DNA from: Candidatus Baltobacteraceae bacterium
GTDB lineage: Bacteria > Vulcanimicrobiota > Vulcanimicrobiia > Vulcanimicrobiales > Vulcanimicrobiaceae
NCBI GenBank assembly: GCA_036489885.1
Contig: DASXEW010000003.1
Location: forward strand, 2,074,844-2,138,843
Direction: 5' to 3'
DNA: 64,000 nt
Position numbers and translations under genes: made by a program. Each line of letters begins with the position of its first letter. Position 1 is the first letter of the stretch. The notes beneath the pieces are model-generated. The model was not told the origin of the DNA and did not search any database. It saw only the letters and a program-made list of their open reading frames with translations. Of this stretch, positions 51,446-60,733 are shown piece after piece.

Positions 51446-51473
51446 TAAAGTAGCTCCGGGCGTGGGCCGAAAG
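51446..51473 (+). promoter_or_regulatory. Sigma-28-like promoter upstream of flgF
   Basis: TAAA (51446-51449), 16 bases, GCCGAAAG (51466-51473), six of eight bases of the -10 consensus. It lies about 120 bases before the flgF start. Confidence 0.55.
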
Positions 51474-51591
51474 TCTAAGTAAGCGGCTTGGACATCCTTC
51501 GCACGGGATGGGAGCCGCCCTGAAGCTGGATCGATTGAAGGCTTCAGGAGTCACCGCGATGCGGTTGACCCCTCGTGCGGAGGTTTTTCGC

Positions 51592-52404
51592 TTGGTTCGA
51601 GGACTCTACACGGCTGCGGCCGGGGCTCTCGTTGCACAAATGGACGTGGACACGATCGCGAACAATCTCGCGAACGTGAGCACGGCGGGCTTTAAACGCA
51701 CGCTGATGCAGGTCCAGTCCAGCGACACGATGCCGATCTACCGCGTTCAAACGGATCCGGGCACCACGCCCGGTACGACTGTTCCCGGTAAGAGCGTATC
51801 GGATTATGTCGGGCAGCTTGGTTTCGGTTCGCATGTCTACGACACGCCTGCAGATTACGAGCAAGGCTCGCTGCAGCAAACCGGTGCGCCCCTTGACCTG
51901 GCGATCTCCGGCCCCGGATTCTTCACGATTGCTACGGCAAACGGAATCCGCTACACGCGCGATGGTAACTTCTCGCGAAATGCGCAAGGACAGATGGTCA
52001 CGCAGAGTGGCGATCTCGTTCTGAGCACGAACGGCCCGATCACAATCCCCGACGGAAAAGTCAGCTTCGATACGACGACCAACACGCTTGCCGTCACGGA
52101 TCCAAACAATCCGACGGGAGAAGCAGTGCCGGTCGCGACGTTGCGCATGACCGAGTTCGGCAACCTGAACGGCTTGCGTCCGGAAGGTTCAAACTTGTTC
52201 GTCGACGGCGGAACTGCTTCGCCGGTGAACGGGACGCAATCTTCGGTTACGCAGGGCTACCTCGAAGCCAGCAACGCCAACGTTGTGACGTCGATGGTCG
52301 GCTTGATCACTGCGCAACAGTGGTTCGATGCCAACACCAAGATGATCCAAACGCAAGACACCATGAATTCCGAAGCCATCACCAGCGTCGGTCAGAATTC
52401 GTAA
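51592..52404 (+). CDS. flgF: Flagellar basal-body rod protein FlgF
   Basis: The product is 270 aa from TTG 51592. GCGGAGGT stands 7 bases upstream, and the family begins [35 protein letters not shown], so the earlier in-frame ATG at 51508 is rejected. DLAISGPGFFTI is the FlgF/FlgG core motif, and the C-terminus has GYLEASNANVVTSMVGLITAQQWFDANTKMIQT. FlgF and FlgG are hard to part by eye; order (first of two) and the flgG-like neighbour support FlgF. Confidence 0.88.
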   Translation: MVRGLYTAAAGALVAQMDVDTIANNLANVSTAGFKRTLMQVQSSDTMPIYRVQTDPGTTPGTTVPGKSVSDYVGQLGFGSHVYDTPADYEQGSLQQTGAPLDLAISGPGFFTIATANGIRYTRDGNFSRNAQGQMVTQSGDLVLSTNGPITIPDGKVSFDTTTNTLAVTDPNNPTGEAVPVATLRMTEFGNLNGLRPEGSNLFVDGGTASPVNGTQSSVTQGYLEASNANVVTSMVGLITAQQWFDANTKMIQTQDTMNSEAITSVGQNS

Positions 52405-52429
52405 CACGGAAGGAACGCAGTAACTCGCC

Positions 52430-53215
52430 ATGATGCGCGCACTTTATACCGCAGCCACCGGAATGATATCGCAGCAATACAATCTCGATACCATTGCGAA
52501 CAATCTGGCCAACGTCAACACCACCGGCTTCCGGCAGAACCAAGCTCGGTTTCAGGACCTGTTGTATCAGACCCTGAAAGCGCCGGGTTCGCCCGTCGGA
52601 TCGTCGATCGTCCCCGTCGGACAAGACGTCGGTCTCGGATCCAAGGTAGCGAGCTCAGAGAAGATCTTCACGCAAGGCTCGTTGCAACAAACCAGCAATC
52701 CGCTCGACGTTGCAATCCAGGGCGACGGATTCTTCCAAGTCACGCTTCCGGACGGCACGACCGCTTACACCCGCGATGGCGGCTTTAAAGAGGATGCAAC
52801 CGGCGCAGTCGTAACGGCTGACGGTTACTTCCTCTCGCCGCAGATCACGATTCCGCAGAACGCGATTCAAGTCTCCATCGGAAACGATGGAACCGTTACG
52901 GCGCTCACGCCCGGCGCGACGACGCCGACGACGCTCGGACAAATCACGCTCGTGCGGTTCACGAATGCGGCCGGCCTGCAGCCGATGGGACAAAACCTGT
53001 TCCAGCAAACCGGCGCATCCGGCACGCCGATCATCTCGCAGCCGGGTCTCAACGGTGCAGGTACGCTCGAAGGCGGCTACATCGAAGAGAGCAACGTCTC
53101 GATCGTCAACGAGATGGTCAACATGATCGTCGCGCAAAACGCGTATCAAGCGAACTCGAAAACGATCACGACGGCCGAAAATATGCTCGCAACCGCCATC
53201 CAGACGAAGCAATAA
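52430..53215 (+). CDS. flgG: Flagellar distal rod protein FlgG
   Basis: The product is 261 aa. [48 protein letters not shown] is near-diagnostic for FlgG, with [27 protein letters not shown] and the C-terminal [32 protein letters not shown]. It builds the drive-shaft distal rod. The start is ATG 52430 or the next ATG. flgA follows after 11 bases. Confidence 0.95.
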   Translation: MMRALYTAATGMISQQYNLDTIANNLANVNTTGFRQNQARFQDLLYQTLKAPGSPVGSSIVPVGQDVGLGSKVASSEKIFTQGSLQQTSNPLDVAIQGDGFFQVTLPDGTTAYTRDGGFKEDATGAVVTADGYFLSPQITIPQNAIQVSIGNDGTVTALTPGATTPTTLGQITLVRFTNAAGLQPMGQNLFQQTGASGTPIISQPGLNGAGTLEGGYIEESNVSIVNEMVNMIVAQNAYQANSKTITTAENMLATAIQTKQ

Positions 53216-53226
53216 AAAGGCTTATC

Positions 53227-53952
53227 TTGAAAGGGTTTTTCGCACTCGTCATGCTGGTCGCCGCGTTCGCGGCGCCGGCATGCGCGTTCGGTCAAACGGT
53301 AACGGCGGCGACGATGCAAGTCGTCCCTGCTGCGCGTTTGATCGAGGTCGCCGACAAGGCGGTTCACGCCGTCGTCAACGGGCCGGATCGCGAAGTCCGT
53401 TCAGATTACAAGTTCACCGATCAACCGGTACCGGCGGGCAAAGTCACGATCGAAGTCCAGCAGTCGCAGTACAATCCAACGTACATCGCTATTCCGCTGA
53501 CGATCGACGTCGACGGCAAGGCGGTGCGCACGATCTTCGCGGGCTATCGCATCGTAACGTTCATCCACACCGCAGTTGCGGCGCACGATCTCCAACCCGG
53601 CTCGGTGCTCAAGAGCGACGACGTGACCGTCGGCCGCGTCGAGAGCAACGGACGCGGGCCGGTCGACGTCGCGATCGTGGTCGGACGCAAGTTGAACGTT
53701 GCAGTCGGTGGCGGCAAGCCGCTGTACTTCGAACAAACCGGCATCAACCAACTCGTGATCGCCGGTCAACCCGTCGTCTACATTCTGCACGATGGTCCCG
53801 TTGCGGTCTCGGCCGACGTCATCGCGCGCTCGGGCGGCGGCATGGGTCAAGTCGTCGCGGTCTACAATCCGACGACGCGTAAAGCGCTCTCCGGGGTCGT
53901 CACCGGTCCCGGTCAAGTCGAATACACGCTCCCTGGAGGCGACACGCAATGA
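53227..53952 (+). CDS. flgA: P-ring assembly chaperone FlgA
   Basis: The product is 241 aa from TTG 53227. A signal peptide (FFALVMLVAAFAAPACAFG) precedes the domain. The SAF-like C-terminal part is visible in HTAVAAHDLQPGSVLKSDDVTVGRVES and the end GMGQVVAVYNPTTRKALSGVVTGPGQVEYT matches FlgA. It keeps FlgI from aggregating while the P ring forms in the periplasm. It overlaps flgH by 4 bases. Confidence 0.9.
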   Translation: MKGFFALVMLVAAFAAPACAFGQTVTAATMQVVPAARLIEVADKAVHAVVNGPDREVRSDYKFTDQPVPAGKVTIEVQQSQYNPTYIAIPLTIDVDGKAVRTIFAGYRIVTFIHTAVAAHDLQPGSVLKSDDVTVGRVESNGRGPVDVAIVVGRKLNVAVGGGKPLYFEQTGINQLVIAGQPVVYILHDGPVAVSADVIARSGGGMGQVVAVYNPTTRKALSGVVTGPGQVEYTLPGGDTQ

Positions 53953-54554
53953 CTGCACTGATTCGTTTCACTGCCATCGCGATATTCGCAACGCTCTTGG
54001 GAACGCAAGCCGTCGTCGCCGACACGCTGTACGTTGCGGCGCCCGGTCCGGTAGCACCCGGACATCCGCTCAGTTTGGGCCCGGATCTCAAGGCGCATCA
54101 GCCTGGGGACCTCGTGACGATCGTCTTCAATTTCAACGTCGCGCAAAACAGTTCGTCGACCATGGCGCGCAGCAAAGCCGCCTCGGGCGGTGTCGCCGCC
54201 GGAACCGGCATCGCCGGCATCGGCTTCTTGCGATTCCCGAGCTCGATCGGCGCACAGTCAGCGCTCAATACCAGCGACGTGCGCGCCAACGCGCAGACGT
54301 TTACAAGTACGATGATGGCGACGGTGCAAGAGATTATGCCGAGCGGCGCACTCGTCGTCTCCGGAACGCAGCGCATCATCATCAACGGCAAAGCCCAGAA
54401 CATGAAGGTCACCGGTACGATCCGTCCGGCCGACATCGACAACACCGACAGCGTGCTGTCCACGAGCATGGCTAACGTGCAGCTCGACTTCGACGGCAAC
54501 TGGGGTGAAGACAAGAAGGGCATGCTCCAGAGGATCATCGATTGGATATGGTAA
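53949..54554 (+). CDS. flgH: Flagellar L-ring protein FlgH, without lipobox
   Basis: The product is 201 aa. HQPGDLVTIVFNFNVAQNSSSTM and ANAQTFTSTMMATVQEIMPSGALVVSGTQRIIINGKAQNMKVTGTIRPADIDNTDSVLSTSMANVQLDFDG fit FlgH, the outer-membrane bushing. In enteric bacteria it is a lipoprotein, but here the signal (IRFTAIAIFATLLGTQAVVADTLY) has no Cys, so it should be cleaved by signal peptidase I and held differently. The end overlaps flgI. Confidence 0.9.
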   Translation: MTALIRFTAIAIFATLLGTQAVVADTLYVAAPGPVAPGHPLSLGPDLKAHQPGDLVTIVFNFNVAQNSSSTMARSKAASGGVAAGTGIAGIGFLRFPSSIGAQSALNTSDVRANAQTFTSTMMATVQEIMPSGALVVSGTQRIIINGKAQNMKVTGTIRPADIDNTDSVLSTSMANVQLDFDGNWGEDKKGMLQRIIDWIW

Positions 54555-55690
54555 TCGCGAAGCGTTACGCCACGCGGATCCTCGTCGGATTGATCGTCGC
54601 ATCGCTACTTTCGGCGTTCGCGCCGACTGCCGCGTTCGCGCAGATCGTACGCGTCAAAGACGTTACGCGTGTCCAAGGCGTCACCAATAACCAGCTCGTC
54701 GGTTACGGCGTCGTCACGGGTCTCGGCGGCACCGGCGACTCGACGCAGGTTATCTTCACGAGCCAAACGATCCAGAACATTCTGCAGTCGTTCGGTATCT
54801 CGACGGCGCTGCAGTCGGTTCGCACGCGCAACGTCGCTGCGGTCGTCGTGACGGCAAATCTCTCGCCGTTCGCGCATTCCGGCGACAACGCCGACGTCAT
54901 CGTCTCCTCGATGGGTGACGCAACGAGTCTGCAAGGCGGAACTCTCGTAATGACCGAGCTCCGAGCCGCGAATAATTTGGTGTACGCGACGGCGCAAGGC
55001 CCCGTCTCGGTCGGCGGCTTCAGCGTCGCAACGGGCGGCGCCGGTGGTGCCAATTCGATCAGCGTAAACTTTACCGCTGCCGGCCGCGTGCCGCAAGGCG
55101 CCGTGATCGCGCGCGATATGCAAACGAATCTGCGCACGGATCCGGCTGGGTTCTCGTACGTGCTGACGAGCCCGGATTATCAAACTGCTGCACGTTTGGC
55201 CGCAGTTCTCAACGCTCGTTTCGGACCGATTGCTAACGCCCTCGACGCCGAGACGGTGCACGTGAACTTGCCCAAACCGTACTTGAACAATCAGGTACAG
55301 TTCTTGGCCGATGCCGGCGAGCTTCAGCTCAATGCATCCGAAATCGCTAAGGTCGTGCTCAACGAGCGCACCGGAACGGTCGTCATGGGCGGCGACATCA
55401 CGCTTGCGCCGTGCGCGATCGCACACGGCAACCTCTCGATCACGATCACGACGACCAACCAAGTCGTCCCCGCCGGTCCGTTCACCAATGCGCAAAGCCA
55501 AACGCAAACCAACACGCGCATTCAAGCCACGGAATCTGGACACAAGCTTCTGTTCATCTCGGGTGCGCCGACGCTCGCACAGGTCGTCCGCGCGCTCAAC
55601 ACCATCGGCGTATCGCCGCGCGATCTGATCGCAATCGTTCAAGCCCTGCGTGAATCAGGCTCGCTGCAAGCCGACGTGGAGATCATCTAA
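54548..55690 (+). CDS. flgI: Flagellar P-ring protein FlgI
   Basis: The product is 380 aa from ATG 54548 (a TTG at 54542 is possible). Signal peptide RYATRILVGLIVASLLSAFAPTAAFA, then VRVKDVTRVQGVTNNQLVGYGVVTGLGGTGDS, the family signature. The end has FISGAPTLAQVVRALNTIGVSPRDLIAIVQALRESGSLQADVEII, which is highly conserved. It polymerises around the rod at the peptidoglycan with FlgA's help. It overlaps flgH at its start and flgJ by one base at its end. Confidence 0.95.
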   Translation: MVIAKRYATRILVGLIVASLLSAFAPTAAFAQIVRVKDVTRVQGVTNNQLVGYGVVTGLGGTGDSTQVIFTSQTIQNILQSFGISTALQSVRTRNVAAVVVTANLSPFAHSGDNADVIVSSMGDATSLQGGTLVMTELRAANNLVYATAQGPVSVGGFSVATGGAGGANSISVNFTAAGRVPQGAVIARDMQTNLRTDPAGFSYVLTSPDYQTAARLAAVLNARFGPIANALDAETVHVNLPKPYLNNQVQFLADAGELQLNASEIAKVVLNERTGTVVMGGDITLAPCAIAHGNLSITITTTNQVVPAGPFTNAQSQTQTNTRIQATESGHKLLFISGAPTLAQVVRALNTIGVSPRDLIAIVQALRESGSLQADVEII

Positions 55691-56031
55691 TGCCGATCGA
55701 TCCAACCGCCGCAACGCAAGCCAAGCCGCTCACCGCCGAACAACAAGCCGCGCTCTCGAACCTGCATAAGGTCGCCACGCAGTTCGAAGGCCTCTTCGTC
55801 GGGATGCTGCTGCACGAGCTGCACAAGGACCAACCGGACGACACCCTGTTCGGCAAGCGGTCGAGCGGCGAGAAGATTTTCTCCGATATGCTCGACGATC
55901 AGCGTGCCCAAAGCATGGCTTCGACGGGCTATTTCGGCATCGGCAAAGAGATCGAAGCCCAGATGCGCTCGGCCGTTTTGGCCAACGCGGGCACGGAAGC
56001 CAAGAGCTCGACCAAGGGGGGACTCCTGTGA
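55690..56031 (+). CDS. flgJ: Rod-binding protein, FlgJ N-terminal domain only
   Basis: The product is 113 aa. LHKVATQFEGLFVGMLLHELHKDQPDDTLFGKRSSGEKIFSDMLDDQRAQSMASTGYFGIGKEIEAQM matches the rod-capping half of FlgJ. The muramidase half of enteric FlgJ is missing, as in many non-enteric groups, so another enzyme must open the wall for the rod. Its ATG overlaps the flgI stop by one base. Confidence 0.9.
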   Translation: MPIDPTAATQAKPLTAEQQAALSNLHKVATQFEGLFVGMLLHELHKDQPDDTLFGKRSSGEKIFSDMLDDQRAQSMASTGYFGIGKEIEAQMRSAVLANAGTEAKSSTKGGLL

Positions 56032-56049
56032 GTCTCTGGATCGCCGCTC

Positions 56050-56077
56050 TAAAGTGGAAGCCTCTCCGTCCCGACAT
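56050..56077 (+). promoter_or_regulatory. Weak sigma-28-like promoter upstream of flgM
   Basis: TAAA (56050-56053), 16 bases, CCCGACAT (56070-56077), which keeps the CCGA core of the -10. It lies in the only 100-base gap between flgJ and flgM and would serve flgM, flgN, flgK, flgL and fliW. Confidence 0.4.
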
Positions 56078-56130
56078 TATCCCTAGCCGGTTTGCGACGG
56101 CCGACCGGAGAAGGGTAGCCTCCTGCGCAC

Positions 56131-56445
56131 ATGATCATCACTCGGGCCGAAATCGAGTCGGCGGTAGCCGTATATCGCGCGAGACTCCGGGTCATTCAAC
56201 GGAGCAGTGCCACACAGGCCTCGGAAGTCGAGGTCGTTACAGCCAGCGATTCGTTTTCACCGAGCGACGAAGCTGCGATGCTCACGGCTTTGCGGGAACA
56301 GGTCATCTCGCAACCCTACTATCGCCAGCGGTTGGTCAACGAGCTCAAGCGACGGATCGAGGAAGGCAGCTACTGGGTGCCGGCCGAGGAAATCGTCGAG
56401 CGCATGTTGCGGCGCTTGGTCGTGGAGAATATCGCTCAAGCCTAA
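56131..56445 (+). CDS. flgM: Anti-sigma-28 factor FlgM
   Basis: The product is 104 aa. The C-terminal part (QPYYRQRLVNELKRRIEEGSYWVPAEEIVERMLRRLVVENI) has the FlgM core: basic helix, glycine-turn and V-x-x-E-x-I-A/V-x-x-M-L. It would hold FliA inactive until the hook is built and FlgM is secreted. An unusual N-terminal half (ITRAEIESAVAVYRARLRVIQ) is longer than the disordered start typical of the family. It stands directly before flgN and flgK, the usual order. Confidence 0.85.
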   Translation: MIITRAEIESAVAVYRARLRVIQRSSATQASEVEVVTASDSFSPSDEAAMLTALREQVISQPYYRQRLVNELKRRIEEGSYWVPAEEIVERMLRRLVVENIAQA

Positions 56446-56461
56446 CTGAGGCGGGTGCGCG

Positions 56462-56938
56462 ATGAACGATTCGTGGGAGTCGTTCGTCGATGCGCTGGCA
56501 AACGAGTGCGCGGCATTCGGTGCCGTGAATGAAAAAGCGCTCGAGATGTCCGTCGCGCTGGTGCAAAACGTGCCCGAGCGCATTCACGAGACACAGCGCG
56601 CCGTCGAGACCGCGCGTAAGAGCCTTGTCTCCACGCGCGCAAAGCGTCGCGCGATGCAGCAGCGTGGTTTCGGCAACATGTCGCTGAAGAAGGTCGTGAA
56701 GTTCGCGCCGCCGGCTATCGGTGCGCAGCTCTCGATGCGCATGCGCCAGCTGCAGTACTACACGATCAAATTAGATCTGGTCAACAGCAACAACCGGGCC
56801 CTGATCCTCGGCTCAATGGAGAGGCTCATGGCCATCGTCGCAGTGATGCGGCGCGTTCAAATGCAGCCCCTAACGTATAAACGGCGCGGCATGGTGCCGC
56901 CTCCCGATCGCAGCATGATCGTCAGCCACCAGGTTTAG
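56462..56938 (+). CDS. flgN: FlgN-like type III chaperone for hook-associated proteins
   Basis: The product is 158 aa and all-helical. Its N-terminal WESFVDALANECAAFGAVNEKALEMSVALVQNVPERI and position between flgM and flgK fit FlgN, which keeps FlgK and FlgL soluble for export. The C-terminal half is more basic than usual (RAKRRAMQQRGFGNMSLKKVVKF, TYKRRGMVPPP). Sequence similarity is weak by eye, so the call leans on gene order. Confidence 0.7.
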   Translation: MNDSWESFVDALANECAAFGAVNEKALEMSVALVQNVPERIHETQRAVETARKSLVSTRAKRRAMQQRGFGNMSLKKVVKFAPPAIGAQLSMRMRQLQYYTIKLDLVNSNNRALILGSMERLMAIVAVMRRVQMQPLTYKRRGMVPPPDRSMIVSHQV

Positions 56939-56953
56939 CAAGGATACTCAAGG

Positions 56954-59395
56954 ATGAGTTTTTTCGGGTTATCAATCGCCGGATCGGCGCTCGCGGCCTA
57001 CCAAGAAGCCGAGAACGTCACATCCAACAACATCTCGAACGTCAACACTCCCGGCGCTTCACGCCAGCAGGCGGTGCTTACGCCCAATTCGCCCGTAACA
57101 GGGACGATAGGCGCTCCAATGCTGACGTCACCGGGCACGCTCGGCGACGGTGTGCTGATGTCGCTGATTCAGCGCGTCCACGACGATTCGTACGATTCGC
57201 TGTATCGAAACGCGACCTCATCGCAGTATTACTACTCGGTTCAGCAGAGCCAACTGGCTTCTACCCAGTCGTTGCTCGCCGAGCCGTCGGGCGGCATCAA
57301 CGATACCTACACCGCATTCATGCAGTCGATCCAGCAGCTGCAAGCCAATCCGTCCGACCCGGCCACGCGTTCGGGCGTCATCAGCAGCGCGCAGTCGCTC
57401 GTTAGCTCAATTTCGACGACCGGCAATGGACTCACGCAGCAGATGTCGTCGGTCCTGACGCAGACGAGCGCCTTGATCTCGACCGTCAACGGACTGCTCA
57501 CAAACATCGCGCAGCTCAACGGGCAAATCCGCGCCGAGACGGCCGCCGGCGAGCAGCCGAACACATACCAAGACGAGCGCGACCAAGACATCGATCAGCT
57601 CTCGCAATATCTTTCCGTTCAGACGAATCTGCAACCGAACGGCTCGGCGCTCGTGACCGTAAACGGTCTTGCGCTGGTGAACGACACGGTTGCGTACACG
57701 CTCGCCACGCCCGTGATCGGTACGCAAGCCAACGGGCAGACGCAGATGAAGATCGGGTTCACGAACGATCCGAACCCGCTCAATCCATCGACAATTCCGC
57801 TCGGCCAGGGTCAGCTTGCCGGTCTCGTTGATCTCTACAACAACAAGCTCAGCGTTTATCAGCAGCAGCTGAATTCGTTCACGAACGCGCTGGCGACCGA
57901 AGTCGATCGCGTCACGACGAGCGGTTACGACGCAAACGGCGTTCCCGGAGTCGGCCTCTTGCAGCCGCTCGTCAACTCGCAAGCGATCAGCTCGACGAAT
58001 ATCAAGGTCGGCATTACGGACGCGAGTCAAATCGTCGCAGCGGTCGCCTCGACCGACGCCGGAACGTTGATGAACCCGGTGAATGCCGCGAACCAGACCG
58101 TCGATACGTCGACCTCGCTGATCAATAACCCGACGCTACAAAATTCGCCGGCCGCGGCCCTCAACGGCTCGTTGACGATTAACGTCGACGGCGTTACTCA
58201 GACGTTCACGTACAGCACGACGAGCGGCGCCGGTCAAATCGACGCAAGCTCGATCGACAACTTCATAAAGAGCTTCAATTCGCTACAGGCGGGCGTCGAC
58301 GTCTCGTACGACAGCACGGCGCAGCAGCTCGTTTTCTCACGCGATTCGAACAACGAGAGCGACTTGCTACGCGCCAACACGGCGTACGTTCCGGGCCCAT
58401 CCTTCTCGATTGACGATTCGAACGGCGCAGGGACCGCCGCCGGTCCCGCGGCCTCGCTCTTGGGAGTCCTCGGAGCCGCCGGCATCGACGGAATTCCGAA
58501 CTCGGTGCTAACCGACGCCATTGCGGCCGGCCCGCCGAACACGACCCAGATCACGGTCGCGAACGTCTCCGGCTTCGCGGTCGGACAAACGATCGGCGTC
58601 GATCCGGGCGCGAATTACGAAACCGGCGTCATTACGGGAATCAACGGAAACGTGATCACGGTCGGCGGCGCGGGATTTGCCAACAATCACCCATCCAACG
58701 CGGACGTTTTCGTTGTTGCCGGCAACGCGGCGGTCGTCCAAAACGCCACCAATGCGTTCGGTCCGAACGACAACACGGCCGCGATCAACATGACCCAGAT
58801 GTTCCAGAACAGTGTCGGCGTGCCGGGCATCGACACGCAAGTCGGCGCGTTCCAAGCGGGTCCTAGCGTTGTGGCGGGCGTGTACACGGCGGCTGTCGGT
58901 CAAACGACCGTGACCGTCACCGAGGGTGCTGTTCCACTTGCGGAGTTCGGAGAAATCAACGTCGGCAATCAGCTGACGTTTGTAAACCAAGCCGGACAGA
59001 CGGTGAACGGCGTCGTCACGGCGGTTAACCGCAACACCGGAACGATCACGCTGCAGATGACGAACAACGGCGCGGCAGCCGTGACTTTCAGCACGAATCC
59101 GCCAACTGTCGGTTCGTCGACGGCGATCCTCGCGACACCGACGCAAACACTCGGTCAAGCGTATGCCGCGATCATCGCGCAGGTGGGCCTCGACGGCCAA
59201 ACCGCGACGACCGGGACGACGACGCAGACCAACGTCGCGAACTCGATCAATCAGACGCGTCAAAGCATCGACGGCATCAACCTCGATGAAGAAACCCAAA
59301 ATCTCATCATGTACCAAACCTCGTATCAGGCGGCGGCGAAGACCGTCACCGTCATCGATACGATGCTCCAAGCCGTCCTCGGGATGATCCAGTAA
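56954..59395 (+). CDS. flgK: Flagellar hook-associated protein 1 FlgK, enlarged
   Basis: The product is 813 aa, much longer than the common 450-650. The N-terminal FGLSIAGSALAAYQEAENVTSNNISNVNTPGASRQQ and C-terminal INLDEETQNLIMYQTSYQAAAKTVTVIDTMLQAVLGMIQ are classical FlgK D0/D1. Extra length lies at about residues 520-600 and 635-740, where two beta-rich inserts follow a common plan (TQITVANVSGFAVGQTIGVDPG...ETGVITGINGNVITV and TTVTVTEGAVPLAEFGEINVGNQLTFV...). These should project from the filament junction. FlgK links hook to filament with FlgL. Confidence 0.93.
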   Translation: MSFFGLSIAGSALAAYQEAENVTSNNISNVNTPGASRQQAVLTPNSPVTGTIGAPMLTSPGTLGDGVLMSLIQRVHDDSYDSLYRNATSSQYYYSVQQSQLASTQSLLAEPSGGINDTYTAFMQSIQQLQANPSDPATRSGVISSAQSLVSSISTTGNGLTQQMSSVLTQTSALISTVNGLLTNIAQLNGQIRAETAAGEQPNTYQDERDQDIDQLSQYLSVQTNLQPNGSALVTVNGLALVNDTVAYTLATPVIGTQANGQTQMKIGFTNDPNPLNPSTIPLGQGQLAGLVDLYNNKLSVYQQQLNSFTNALATEVDRVTTSGYDANGVPGVGLLQPLVNSQAISSTNIKVGITDASQIVAAVASTDAGTLMNPVNAANQTVDTSTSLINNPTLQNSPAAALNGSLTINVDGVTQTFTYSTTSGAGQIDASSIDNFIKSFNSLQAGVDVSYDSTAQQLVFSRDSNNESDLLRANTAYVPGPSFSIDDSNGAGTAAGPAASLLGVLGAAGIDGIPNSVLTDAIAAGPPNTTQITVANVSGFAVGQTIGVDPGANYETGVITGINGNVITVGGAGFANNHPSNADVFVVAGNAAVVQNATNAFGPNDNTAAINMTQMFQNSVGVPGIDTQVGAFQAGPSVVAGVYTAAVGQTTVTVTEGAVPLAEFGEINVGNQLTFVNQAGQTVNGVVTAVNRNTGTITLQMTNNGAAAVTFSTNPPTVGSSTAILATPTQTLGQAYAAIIAQVGLDGQTATTGTTTQTNVANSINQTRQSIDGINLDEETQNLIMYQTSYQAAAKTVTVIDTMLQAVLGMIQ

Positions 59396-59396
59396 C

Positions 59397-60728
59397 ATGG
59401 GAATGCGCATATCGACCACCAACCTGTTCGATCAGCAAACCTTCGCGATCGACAACCTCATGTTCACGCAGACGCAGCTCGGCAACGAGCTCTCCGGCGG
59501 CAAGAAGCTCATCAATCCGTCGGACGATCCCTCGCAGATCGCTCAGGATCTCCAAGTTCGAAGCACGATCTCCGACACCACGACGTCTGCTCAAAACACG
59601 CAACAGGCGACCGACGAGCTCAGCGAGGTTGACTCCGTGATGAGCGAGCTAACGTCGGCGCTGCAAAGCGCGCGTCAGCTTGCGGTATCGGCTGCCAGTG
59701 ACGTCATGGATCCCTCGAACAAACTCGGCGTCGCGAATCAGGTCGAAGGCATTCTTCAGCAGCTCGTCGGTCTCGCGAACACGCAGTACGGCGGGAAGTA
59801 TCTCTTCGGCGGATCCAACGTCGCCGCAGTGCCTCCGGTCCAGACGTCGGGAACTCCGATCAATAACGTCACGTTCAGCGGCAACGAAGCGCAGAGCGGC
59901 GAGCTGTACGCAGACGGTGAGAACATCTCGCTCTCGACGACGCTGCAGCAAGCCTTCAACTTCAACGCTTCCAACGGAAGCCTGAACGTGTTTCAGGTGC
60001 TCATGAATCTGCGCAACACGCTCAACGACTCGGGGCCGCTCGTCATCAACGGCTCGGGGGCGTCGGTGCAGGGCGACGCAGTCGACCAGAGCGCGCAGGC
60101 GGTAAACGGCGCCGGCCAGATCCTGGATGCTACGACCGCCCTCAGCGGTCAAGCCAACTCGTTTGCGACCCCGCTGCAGTTCCAGCCGACGGTGCCACCC
60201 TCAGTGACTTTCGAGCTCGATTACGGTACGAGCGGCAGCCAGCAGTTCACGATCTCGAACACGGACACGATCGACGGCGGCGCCGGCAGCATCGTCGCTC
60301 AGATCAACGCCCAAACGGCGACGACCGGCATCACCGCCACCTGGGACGAGCGCACCCAGCGCCTGACCCTGTCCTCGAACTCGCCGTTCACGATCACGGA
60401 TATCTCGGGGAACTTCTCTGCAGCCTTCGGGCTAACACAACAGTCCGGTGTGACCGATAATCTGAGTAGGCAGCTGGGTGACATCGATAATGTCATCACG
60501 CAGGCCCTCGTATCCCGGTCATCGGTGGGGCAGTCCCTGGACACGCTCAACACGCTGACCAACCGGTATAACACCTCGATCACCAATGACACGGCGACGC
60601 AGTCGCAAATCGAAGACGCGAACTTCCCGAGCGCGGTTTCGCAGTTCACCGAAACGCAGACCGCACTCCAGGCCGCGTACTCGACGACGACGCACCTCGA
60701 GCAACATACCCTAATGGATTACATATAA
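59397..60728 (+). CDS. flgL: Flagellar hook-associated protein 3 FlgL
   Basis: The product is 443 aa. RISTTNLFDQQTFAIDNLMFTQTQLGNELSGGKKLINPSDDPSQIAQDLQVRS is the flagellin-like N-terminus, and FTETQTALQAAYSTTTHLEQHTLMDYI the C-terminal helix. A domain with FELDYGTSGSQQFTISNTDTIDGGAGSIVAQINAQ is inserted in the middle. It starts one base after flgK and is followed by fliW after 5 bases. Confidence 0.93.
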   Translation: MGMRISTTNLFDQQTFAIDNLMFTQTQLGNELSGGKKLINPSDDPSQIAQDLQVRSTISDTTTSAQNTQQATDELSEVDSVMSELTSALQSARQLAVSAASDVMDPSNKLGVANQVEGILQQLVGLANTQYGGKYLFGGSNVAAVPPVQTSGTPINNVTFSGNEAQSGELYADGENISLSTTLQQAFNFNASNGSLNVFQVLMNLRNTLNDSGPLVINGSGASVQGDAVDQSAQAVNGAGQILDATTALSGQANSFATPLQFQPTVPPSVTFELDYGTSGSQQFTISNTDTIDGGAGSIVAQINAQTATTGITATWDERTQRLTLSSNSPFTITDISGNFSAAFGLTQQSGVTDNLSRQLGDIDNVITQALVSRSSVGQSLDTLNTLTNRYNTSITNDTATQSQIEDANFPSAVSQFTETQTALQAAYSTTTHLEQHTLMDYI

Positions 60729-60733
60729 GATTC

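Larger units (their letters stand above)
51245..51591 (+). other. Intergenic region fliE-flgF
   Basis: 347 bases with the fliE terminator at its start and a sigma-28-like promoter for flgF at 51446-51473. An in-frame extension of flgF from 51508 runs through it, but family homology starts only at 51592. Confidence 0.7.
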
